A program made the position numbers and the translations under genes. The notes under the pieces were generated by a model. It had not been told where the DNA came from, ran no database searches, and saw only the letters and a program-made list of their open reading frames with translations. This document shows, piece by piece, positions 22,085-30,228 of a stretch of DNA of 64,000 nucleotides (positions are counted from its first letter, which is position 1; each line of letters begins with the position of its first letter). The stretch spans positions 66,163,254 to 66,227,253 of the forward strand of contig NC_080168.1 in NCBI RefSeq assembly GCF_950295315.1. The letters are read 5' to 3'. Origin of the DNA: Erinaceus europaeus (lineage: Eukaryota > Chordata > Mammalia > Eulipotyphla > Erinaceidae).

Positions 22085-24186
22085 GAGGGAGTTGGGTGGT
22101 AGCACAGCAGTTTAAGTGCACATGGTATGAAGCTCAAGGACTGGTTCAAAGACCAGCCTAAGGATCCCTGTTCAAGCCCCCAGCTCCCCACCTGCAAGGG
22201 GGTCATTTCACAGGCAGTGAAGCAGGTCTGCAGGTGTCTATCTTTCTCTCCCCCTCTCTGTCTTCCCCTCCTCTCTCCATTTCTCTCCTATTCAACAACA
22301 ACGAAATAAAAAACAACAACAACAATAAAAAAACAAGGGCAACAAAAGGGAAAATAAATTTTAAAAATTAAAATAAAGAATTGGGGGAGGGCAGATGGTG
22401 GTGCACCTGGCTAAGTACACATATTATAGTGTGCAAGGACCTGGGCTCAAGTCCCTGGTCCCCACCTGCAGGGGGAAAGTTTCATAAGTGGTAGAGCAGG
22501 GCTTCAGGTGTCTCTCTCCCTCTCTGTCTCCCCCTCTCTCAACTTCTCTCTGTCTCTTTCTAATAAATAAAAATATTTTAAAAAAGAATGAAGGGGGCAA
22601 GCGGTGGTGCTCCTGACTGAGTGCACATATGACCATGTGTGAAGACCCAGGTGGAAGCCCCTGCTCCCCATCTTCAGGGGGAAGCTTCATAAGCATTGAA
22701 GCAGGGCTGCAGGTGTCTCCCTTCTCTCTCAATTTCTCTCTATCCTAATTAAAAAAAAGAAAAAGGAAAAAAATGGCCACCAGGAGCAGTAGAAAAAAAT
22801 GGCCACCAGAAGCAGTGGATTCATTATGTTGGCACCAAGCCACAGTGACAATCCTGGTGACAATTAAAATAAAGAAAATAAAATCAAGGGGGCTGGGCGG
22901 TATGCAGCAGGTCTGGCGCAAAGATCAAGGACCGGCTAAGGATCCTGGTTCGAGCCTCTGGCTCCCCACCTGCAGGGGGGTCATTTTGCAGGCGGTGAAG
23001 CAGGTCTGCAGGTTTCTGTCTTTCTCTCCTCCTGTCTATCTTCCCCATCTCTCTTGATTTCTCTCTGTCCTATCCAATGACAACAATAATAATAACAACA
23101 ACGATAAACAACAAGGGCAACAAAAGGGGAAAAATAGCCTCCAGGAGCAGTGGATTCATAGTGCAGGCATCAAGTCCAAGCGGTAACCCCGGAGGCAAAA
23201 AAGAAAAGAAAAGAAAGAAAAGAAAATCAAGAATGAAAAAACTGTTGTGGGGAGATGGATCAGCAGTGGTACAGTGCATGTATGATGGCCCAGACTGATA
23301 CTCCGGCGCTACACTGAAAATTAGAAGTAAAAGAGAAGGAGTAGGGAATGGGGCGGTAGTGCAGCGGGTTAAGTACACATGGTGCAAAGCGCAAGGACTA
23401 GCATAAGGATCCTGGTTCAAACCCCCAGCTCCTCACCTGCAGGGGAGTCGCTTCACAGGCAGTGATGCAGGTCTGCAGGTATCTCCCTTTCTCTCCCCCC
23501 TCTGTCTTCCCCTCCTCTCTCCATTTCTTTCTGTCCTATCCAACAACAACGGCATCAATAACAACAATAATAACTACAACAATAAAACAACAAGGGCAAC
23601 AAGAGGGAATAAATAAATAAATATTAAAAAAAAAGAGAGGGGGTGAATCGGGCGTAGCACAGCGGGTTAAGTGCAGGTGGCGCAAGGTGCAAGGACGCTG
23701 GTTCGAGCCCCCGGCTCCCCACCTGCAGGGGCGTCACTTCACAGGCAGTGAAGCAAGTCTGCAGGTAGCTCCCTTTCTCTCCCTCTCTCTGTCTTCCCCT
23801 CCTCTCTCCATTTCTCTCTGTCCTATCCAACAACAATGACAGCAATAACAACAACAACGATAAACAAGGGCAACAAAAGGGAAAATAAATAAATACATAA
23901 AAAAAGAGCACATGGCACTAAACACAAAGACTGGTGCTAGGATCCAGGTTCGAGCCCCAGGTTCCAACCTATAGGGGGGTCATCTCAGGAGCAATGAAGG
24001 AGGTCTTTAGGTGTCTTTCTCTCCCCCTCTCTGCCTACCCCTCCTCTCTCCATTTCTCTCTGTCCTATTCAACAACAACAGCAATAATAACAATACAACA
24101 AGGGCAACCAGAGTGGGGGAAAAATGGCCTCCAGCAGCAGTGGATTTGTAGTGCAGGCACTGAGCCCCAGCGATAACTCTGGAGGG

Positions 24187-24195
<9 letters not shown>
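22085..24195 (+). mobile_element. Tandem cluster of seven plus-strand SINEs
   Basis: Approximate copies: 22085-22375, 22383-22585, 22597-22770 with an attached 3' extension to 22880, 22889-23205, 23344-23625, 23645-23900 and 23905-24195. All have the tRNA-like head on the left and A-rich tails, so each seems to have landed in or next to the tail of the previous one. Confidence 0.88.
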
Positions 24196-24199
<4 letters not shown>

Positions 24200-24217
<18 letters not shown>

Positions 24218-24813
24218 AGGAGTGAAATTCCAGACTCGGTGATATCCAACTCAACATTCTTTCTCTCCAATCCACCGTGTTCCCACCCTTTGCTTCCTTT
24301 CTTGTCTGGCCCTAGCACTACACAGGAGCACCAGCACTCGGGGAAGCTTCATGAACGCTGAGCTGTGCGCACGGTGCCTCTCCTTCTTATGTTACCTTTA
24401 CTTCTCTCTTTTCTTTTTCCTTTCCTTACCTTTCCTTTCCTTTCCTTTCCTTTCCCTTCCCTTTCTTCTCTTTTCTTTTCACCACCAGAGTTTTCATGCC
24501 TACGCAATCCCACTACTCCTAGTTAACTTTTTTTTCCCCTTTAGCCAAAGGATGAGACACTGAGAGGGAGAGAGAAGGAAAGCACTCCAGCCCTGCACCA
24601 CCTGTGCATGGTGCTCCCGTGTGGTGGGCGGGGACTTGAACCCAGATCCATGGGAGTGGTAAAGGGGACTCCACTGTGTGAGCTGTGCCCTATTTCTCAC
24701 TTGGGATGAATACTTGCACATATCCCCTAGCTTTCCACTTGGCAGATATTATGGTGGTCTCTCAAGGGACCCATCTATTGTATGGAACGATGGTTTATCT
24801 CTGTTTATGTTTG
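24200..24813. other. Sequence left of the provirus
   Basis: (CTTTCC)-rich tract near 24400-24480, a minus SINE of another family at about 24482-24712, and about 100 bp of unassigned DNA up to the insertion site TTCTGT. Confidence 0.6.
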
Positions 24814-24819
24814 TTCTGT

Positions 24820-25268
24820 TGTTGGGTAGTTGCCATCTCCCCCTGGCTTCTGCTTAACCATATGCCTATATAGGGATTTTACTGATCCAAAGGTTTGGTC
24901 TATTTACATAAATCACTTTTACATAAAGCACTCCAGGGCATTGGTGGTTCAGTTATAGGATTCTCGCCTGTTCCGCCCCCTCCTTGTCACACTCTGATTT
25001 TCACCAGTCACTTTTCTCTCCACCCTCTCTATATCACATCCTGTTTCCACCCTACTTGGAGAGTATAAAAACAGCTGCTCTTCTGATTAAAGACACTTGG
25101 AAATTGCTTTCCGGCTCCGAGAGTTCCAGAGTGTATCTCCTGCGGAAGTTGGTGCAGCACGCGTTCCTGATCCCTCTCCCACACAGCAGCCTAGATCAGC
25201 TCCAGTTGAGTTCTCTCCAACCCAGAGAGCACTAGCTCGGGAAGAAGTACCCTCAGGCTATCCCGGCA
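24820..25268 (+). repeat. 5' LTR of the class II provirus
   Basis: 449 bp with TG and CA ends. A TATAAAA box lies at 25064-25070 and an ATTAAA polyadenylation-like signal at 25086-25091, only about 20 bp apart, so the R region must be short or overlap them. Upstream of the LTR is the target duplication TTCTGT. It is identical to the 3' LTR except position 24974. Confidence 0.95.
25064..25091 (+). promoter_or_regulatory. LTR core promoter: TATA box and ATTAAA signal
   Basis: TATAAAA at 25064-25070 is a perfect TATA box at the U3/R position. ATTAAA at 25086-25091 is a common polyadenylation signal variant. Both recur at the matching place in the 3' LTR (32345-32351 and 32367-32372). The tight spacing is typical of short-R class II LTRs. 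Function is inferred from position only. Confidence 0.6.
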
Positions 25269-25270
25269 TC

Positions 25271-25289
25271 TGGCGCCCGGAACAGGGAC
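25271..25289 (+). promoter_or_regulatory. Primer binding site, tRNA-Lys type with one extra G
   Basis: TGGCGCCCGGAACAGGGAC begins two bases after the LTR end. It matches the tRNA-Lys(3)-type primer site used by several beta- and lentiviruses, apart from one additional G after GCCCG. The extra base would leave a one-nucleotide bulge on annealing. Confidence 0.85.
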
Positions 25290-25415
25290 CCGTAAGCAGC
25301 AGATTTACAAGAAGACATCTTAGATAAGTACACACCTTTTGGGTATCTGCAATATTGTGTTAAGGCACTGTGATTTTTTTTTTCTTTTTTATTGTTTTCC
25401 GGAGATCTTTCCACC

Positions 25416-26963
25416 ATGGAAAATCTTTTCCAAATCCTGCATTCTTTTTCCAGTATACAATTTTTATATATCTGGGACATTTTTCTCGGGGCTTCACCTT
25501 ATATCCTGTTGATCATCATAGCAGCTTTTAAGGGATATATAGGGCAACCTCTCAAAAGGCTTAAGAAACTAGAGGCTGAGGTCCAAGAGATAAAGGAAGT
25601 AATCATAGAACTTAACCAGCACCTTAAAAACAAGAAGAAGCAAAGGCCTGTCGTGATCTTGACCCACCCTAATTCCTCTGCATCTTGCCCTGAGGCCCCT
25701 ATTTTGGCATCTTGCCCTGAGGCCCCTATTTTGGCAGACACGTGTCTGAATTCTCCTTTGGACTCCACAGCCACTTCTTCGGCCACCCCCATTTTGGCAG
25801 AAATGTGTCCGGAACCTCCTGCTGCCTCCACGGCTGCTTCTTCACCCCACCCTGTTTTGATAGACACATGTCCGAATTCTCCTGTAGCCTCCAAAACCAC
25901 TTCTTCGGCCACTTGTCCAGAAGCTTCCACTTCAGTGACTCCTCCTACCACTACACACTTATCAGAGGAAGTCCACACATTTCCGGTCAATGTTGCCCCC
26001 AATAGACAAAAACCTCAGGCCTGGTATCCATATTCCGCCACAGACCTGAAGGAACTACGCCAGGCTATCAAAGATGACGGTGTTCATGCCCCATGGACCA
26101 AGTCCATTTTACAAGGCCTGCTTCAGAACCTTAATACCCCTCAAGATTGGAGAGATGTGACTCGTGCTACGCTCCCAGGCCCCCTCTTCCTGCAATGGGA
26201 GGCATTCTTTCGCGATGAATGTTTACAACAATCGCGGAAAAATATTCAAAATCAGCCAGAGGGTAATTTTGATGCATTGTTTGGAACAGGCCAATTAGAA
26301 ACAGGGATTCAACAGGCGGAAGCCAAGTTTCCAGCGGGGTATTTTGATCAAGTACGCCTGTGTGCATTAAAAGCATGGGAGCGATTAACACCACCCATGG
26401 GAGCAGCCTCAGCCCCCATTCTCTCCCTGCAACAAGAACCTGATGAATCCCTCGCTAAATTCATTGCCAGGGTCCAGTCGAGTTTGGAAAGGAAGATTTA
26501 TAATCCTGACGCTCGTTTTCTCCTTCTGCGATCCATAGTCTGGGATGGAATGCTTCCGCATTTTCGACAGGCCTGTATCACTCTTAAAAATGAACACCCA
26601 GATACTTGGATTCTAGCTACACAGGATCTCAGATCAAGCTCTTTTCAAGGACCTATGTTACAGGCCTATGCAGCTACCTTACATAAGCAAAAAGGAGCTT
26701 GCTTTCAGTGCGGTCGCCAAGGGCATTGGCGTAACCAATGTCCAGAAAATAGACCGCGACCCCGCCTCCAGTCAGGGCGACCCCACCTCCAGTCAGGGCA
26801 ACCCCGCCTCCAATCAGGGCAACCCCGCCTCCAGACAGGGAATCAGAGACCACGAATGCCTTGTCCCAGATGCCAGAAAGGATTTCACTGGAGGAGAGAT
26901 TGTTGGTCAAGGTTCCATAGGAACGGCACGCCTCTGCCAAATGTAAACAGGGATTTAAACTAG
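25416..26963 (+). CDS. gag: Gag polyprotein with N-terminal membrane segment
   Basis: Intact frame of 515 residues. I chose the ATG at 25416 because it sits in an optimal CCACCATGG context; the frame is open eight codons further but only from a TTG. Layout: a hydrophobic segment at about residues 22-38 (LLIIIAAF core), a coiled coil at 46-70 with L/V/I/L at a positions 49, 56, 63, 70 and L/I/L at d positions 52, 59, 66, and a Pro/Ser/Thr-rich region at about 85-185 with imperfect repeats. A capsid region follows at about 200-420 with a major-homology-like stretch near residue 338 (EPDESLAKFIARVQ). Two CCHC knuckles lie at 429-442 and 483-496, separated by four tandem heptapeptides. Residue 2 is Glu, so there is no myristoylation signal. 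Mouse IAP Gag also has a hydrophobic ER-directing start, so an intracellular assembly site is inferred. No stops or frameshifts. Confidence 0.93.
   Translation: MENLFQILHSFSSIQFLYIWDIFLGASPYILLIIIAAFKGYIGQPLKRLKKLEAEVQEIKEVIIELNQHLKNKKKQRPVVILTHPNSSASCPEAPILASCPEAPILADTCLNSPLDSTATSSATPILAEMCPEPPAASTAASSPHPVLIDTCPNSPVASKTTSSATCPEASTSVTPPTTTHLSEEVHTFPVNVAPNRQKPQAWYPYSATDLKELRQAIKDDGVHAPWTKSILQGLLQNLNTPQDWRDVTRATLPGPLFLQWEAFFRDECLQQSRKNIQNQPEGNFDALFGTGQLETGIQQAEAKFPAGYFDQVRLCALKAWERLTPPMGAASAPILSLQQEPDESLAKFIARVQSSLERKIYNPDARFLLLRSIVWDGMLPHFRQACITLKNEHPDTWILATQDLRSSSFQGPMLQAYAATLHKQKGACFQCGRQGHWRNQCPENRPRPRLQSGRPHLQSGQPRLQSGQPRLQTGNQRPRMPCPRCQKGFHWRRDCWSRFHRNGTPLPNVNRDLN
26954..26960 (+). promoter_or_regulatory. 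gag-pro -1 ribosomal frameshift heptamer
   Basis: TTTAAAC is read in the gag frame as T-TTA-AAC, a textbook -1 slippery heptamer, and the gag stop TAG follows immediately (26961-26963). Slippage leads straight into the open pro frame at CTA GGT ATG. I did not fold the downstream RNA for a pseudoknot. Confidence 0.85.
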
Positions 26964-27592
26964 GTATGGGGCTTCCCTTAGCCCCGCCCCCAAGAGGGAA
27001 GGAAGCAGGTCGCCCGCTTGGTGCTGTGCCCTTCTTCCACAAACAGAAGCCCAGCTTGGGACCCAATCCGTCGCTATACCCACCACGCCAAGTAACAATA
27101 ACAGAGGGTGAGCAGAAGGAGGAACCCGTGGTATGTGGGAACTTCCAGCATAGAAATAACCGGCTGGAGCAAGAGAACAGCTCGAATTCAGAGCCTGAGA
27201 TTTTATGGACCACCCCTGTTTTAGAAAGGGGTCACCCAACTATGACAGTAAAGATTGGTAATATTCCTTTTAAGTGTTTGATTGACACGGGAGCAGATAA
27301 GACAATATTAAGACAAGCAGAGGTTCCCCAGAGTTGGGAACTCCTCCCAGGACCACGCTTACATGGTGTTGGAGGATTGACTCAGGCATTCCGCACACGA
27401 GATTCCCTTGTGTGGGAAGATCCAGAAGGGACTACCGGACGCTTTCAGCCTTTAATAGCTGATATAAGCACCAATTTATTGGGAAGAGACTTGCTGGAAT
27501 CTTTAGATGTAGTGATATCCTCAGACACCTCTGCAGGACACCACACTCACTCCTGTGAGACTGCTAGACCCAACCAGCACCCCCAATACTAA
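26960..27592 (+). CDS. pro: Retroviral aspartic protease (Pro), made by -1 frameshift from gag
   Basis: About 210 residues after frameshifting at 26954-26960; it ends at TAA 27590-27592. The catalytic motif LIDTGAD is encoded with Asp at 27284, the flap region contains HGVGG, and NLLGRDLL is the conserved C-terminal helix motif with its GRD. Retroviral proteases act as dimers that cut Gag and Pol. The first 90 residues or so form a Pro-rich linker with no recognised fold. I see neither a dUTPase nor a C-terminal G-patch, both of which occur in several betaretroviral pro frames. The frame is intact. Confidence 0.92.
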   Translation, partial: LGMGLPLAPPPRGKEAGRPLGAVPFFHKQKPSLGPNPSLYPPRQVTITEGEQKEEPVVCGNFQHRNNRLEQENSSNSEPEILWTTPVLERGHPTMTVKIGNIPFKCLIDTGADKTILRQAEVPQSWELLPGPRLHGVGGLTQAFRTRDSLVWEDPEGTTGRFQPLIADISTNLLGRDLLESLDVVISSDTSAGHHTHSCETARPNQHPQY

Positions 27593-30228
27593 CTGCCACT
27601 GTTCGTAACAGAACTCCCCGCTTAGATTGGCTTTCTAATGAGCCTGTCTGGGTGGAACAGTGGCCTTTGCCTAGGGAGAAGCTAGAAATTTTAAAAAAAC
27701 TCGTCCAAGAGCAGTTATCGTTGGGACACATTCGTCATTCTCGGAGCCCATGGAATACTCCAGTCTTTGTAATTAAAAAGCGCTCAGGAAAATGGCGCCT
27801 CCTCCAAGATCTTCGTGCAGTTAATAAAACCATGCAGGTTTGGGGCTCCCCCCAAAGGGGTTTGCCTCTTGCTTCCGCAATTCCCACAGGAATTCCAATC
27901 ATAGCTATTGATATACAGGATTGTTTTTTCTCTATTCCCTTACACCCACAAGATTGTAAACGTTTTGCTTTCTCTGTTCCTTCTATTAATAATGCCAGCC
28001 CTGCCGATAGATTTGAATGGGTGGTACTGCCCCAGGGCATGGCTAATAGTCCTACTATTTGTCAAGAGGTTGTTAAATCTGCCCTTTTTCCATATATTCA
28101 TAAGGGCCTTAAGGTTTTTCATTATATGGATGACGTGTTAATATGGGGAGAATTAGATACAGATCTCTCCGCCCTACGTGATTTTCTAATCCCTGCCTTA
28201 AAGAGAAGTGGACTTAATGTAGCTCCTGAGAAGATACAGCTAATCCCTCCAATATCTTTCTTAGGCTCAGAGATTTCCCTAACGCAGATTCGTCCTTTAA
28301 AACCTTGTGTTACTTTTCCTTCTAATCTCACTCTTGCTTCTTTACAAAGTTTTCTTGGAAATTTGAATTGGCTTAGGCAGTATCTTTATCTGCCTACGAG
28401 CTGCCTGCAACCACTGTTCGATCTGTTAAAAGGAAACAAACAGCCCTCCTCAAAGCGTATGTTAACCCCCGAAGCATCCTTGGCTCTGGAAAAAGTTAAC
28501 CAGGCTCTCCAGGACATGCACCTCGTTCGATTCTCCCCCTCCTCTCCAGTAAATCTTCTAATCTTTAACTCCACCCCCACGGTAGTGGGGGCATTGTGGC
28601 AGAAACATGGCGTTCTCGAATGGCTTCATACGCCAGTAGGCGGAGCTCCAAGACTCCTTACCGAGATTGATGCCTTAGCATTTATGGTTCGCCAAGGAAG
28701 AAACAGATCGGTTCAGGTCTTAGGAAGGGAACCAGATTCAATCATTCTTCCCTTTTCTCTCACTGATACAGAATGGCTCATACGCCACCATTCTCGTTTT
28801 GCCATAAGTTTAATGGGTTTTCCAGGACAATTAGATAATCATTTTCCCTCTAATAATTTGATAGCTTCTTTACCTCTGTTGCCTCTACTAGTACCTAAAC
28901 TTTTCTCTCGAGATCCCATCCCCTCTGCTCCTACAGTGTTCACTGATGGTGGAAAAAAGGGAGCTGCTGCCCTTATATATTATCCAGACCAGCAATACCC
29001 CAAACCTCTCTTTACTGAACTTCCTGATAATTCCCCTCAGTACAAAGAACTTTATGCTGTTTTCCTTGCATTAAAAGCTGTACCAGAATCCTTCAACCTT
29101 TTTTCTGACAGTGTGTATACTGTTAACTTACTTCCATGGCTTGCTCGATCTTATGTAAGAATTGATGACAACCCACTTTCTCCTCTTTTAATTCAAATTG
29201 CCTCTATGCTCTGTTCTCGAACCCATCCACTGTATGTTCAACACCTACGTTCCCACAGCCCTCTTCCTGGTCCCCTGTCCGAAGGGAATGCTGCAGCTGA
29301 CCGCCTTGCCTCCACAGGAATTCTCCTAGCCTCTGTCTCTAATCCTGCTGACTTTCATTCCCTAACCCATGTTAATCTTAAAGGTCTTCGAGCTCGATTT
29401 CCTGATATTCCTCTGCCACAGTTAAAACGTATTCTTGCTACATGTTCCTCCTGTGCAGGTCTAATCAAAACACCTGCTATTCAGACTCTAGGGGTTAATC
29501 CTCGAGGTTTAAAAGCCAACGCTCTTTGGCAAATTGATGTTACCCACATACCTAACTTTGGCAAACAAAAATATGTGTTCGTCTCAATTGATACCTTCTC
29601 TAAGTTTATGTGGGCTACAGCTCAAACTGGAGAAAACTCAAAAAAGCTTATAAGCCATATGCTCTCCTGTTTTGCTGTAATGGGCTTACCTCTTCAACTT
29701 AAAACGGATAATGGACCTGCTTTTACCAGCAAACAATTTAAAGATTTTTGTTCCCTCTGGAACATTACTCATACTACAGGCATTCCGTATAATCCACAGG
29801 GACAAGGCATTGTTGAGAGGGCCCATCAAACTCTTAAGGCTCAATTAAATAAAGAAAAAGGGGAAATGTACCCCCCTAATATCCAGCTGGCAAAAGCCTT
29901 AACTACATTAAATCTCTTTAATATTTACAAAAACTCCCACCAACCTCCTATAATTCTTCATTGGCAAACACCACCCACCCTCCCAGCTATTAAAGTCAAA
30001 TGGAAAGACCCACTTGATAAAATTTGGAAAGGACCTGACCCCCTGTTGACTATGGGGAGGGGTTTCGCATGTATTTTTCCACAAAATTACTCCAAGCCTG
30101 TTTGGGTTCCTGCCCGCCATGTCCGGCAATACCCACATGATGGTGCTGATATCCCTGAAGAACAAGAAACACTGCAAGAAGACTGGCTGCAAGAGGACTG
30201 GCTACAGGATGCACCCCAGGATCCATAA
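27568..30228 (+). CDS. pol: Pol: reverse transcriptase, RNase H and integrase
   Basis: Open frame of 886 residues counted from the codon after TAG 27565-27567; it overlaps pro by 25 bp in the -1 register. There is no ATG of its own near the start, so it needs a second frameshift. RT: Asp115 in AIDIQDCFF, LPQG near 154-157, and YMDD at 186-189. RNase H: Asp460 (TDGG), Glu494, Asp514 and Asp578. Integrase: His597, His601, Cys626 and Cys629 zinc site, then Asp657, Asp714 and Glu750 with 35 residues between the last two, and a C-terminal WKGPDPLL-type domain near 810-840. All catalytic residues are present and no stop interrupts the frame. The tail has a short repeat QEDWL-QEDWL. The family is class II by layout. 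Activity is inferred, not shown. Confidence 0.94.
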   Translation, partial: TQPAPPILTATVRNRTPRLDWLSNEPVWVEQWPLPREKLEILKKLVQEQLSLGHIRHSRSPWNTPVFVIKKRSGKWRLLQDLRAVNKTMQVWGSPQRGLPLASAIPTGIPIIAIDIQDCFFSIPLHPQDCKRFAFSVPSINNASPADRFEWVVLPQGMANSPTICQEVVKSALFPYIHKGLKVFHYMDDVLIWGELDTDLSALRDFLIPALKRSGLNVAPEKIQLIPPISFLGSEISLTQIRPLKPCVTFPSNLTLASLQSFLGNLNWLRQYLYLPTSCLQPLFDLLKGNKQPSSKRMLTPEASLALEKVNQALQDMHLVRFSPSSPVNLLIFNSTPTVVGALWQKHGVLEWLHTPVGGAPRLLTEIDALAFMVRQGRNRSVQVLGREPDSIILPFSLTDTEWLIRHHSRFAISLMGFPGQLDNHFPSNNLIASLPLLPLLVPKLFSRDPIPSAPTVFTDGGKKGAAALIYYPDQQYPKPLFTELPDNSPQYKELYAVFLALKAVPESFNLFSDSVYTVNLLPWLARSYVRIDDNPLSPLLIQIASMLCSRTHPLYVQHLRSHSPLPGPLSEGNAAADRLASTGILLASVSNPADFHSLTHVNLKGLRARFPDIPLPQLKRILATCSSCAGLIKTPAIQTLGVNPRGLKANALWQIDVTHIPNFGKQKYVFVSIDTFSKFMWATAQTGENSKKLISHMLSCFAVMGLPLQLKTDNGPAFTSKQFKDFCSLWNITHTTGIPYNPQGQGIVERAHQTLKAQLNKEKGEMYPPNIQLAKALTTLNLFNIYKNSHQPPIILHWQTPPTLPAIKVKWKDPLDKIWKGPDPLLTMGRGFACIFPQNYSKPVWVPARHVRQYPHDGADIPEEQETLQEDWLQEDWLQDAPQDP

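Noticed and set aside
24984..25235. 84-residue frame found twice (also 32265-32516)
   Set aside because: It is identical in both copies only because it lies in the two LTRs; no protein features.
25392..25415. Earlier gag start
   Set aside because: The frame is open from 25392, but its first codon is TTG; the ATG at 25416 has an optimal start context.
27652..27654. Independent pol start
   Set aside because: The codon is GTG within an already open frame that starts at 27568; Pol is more likely a frameshift product.
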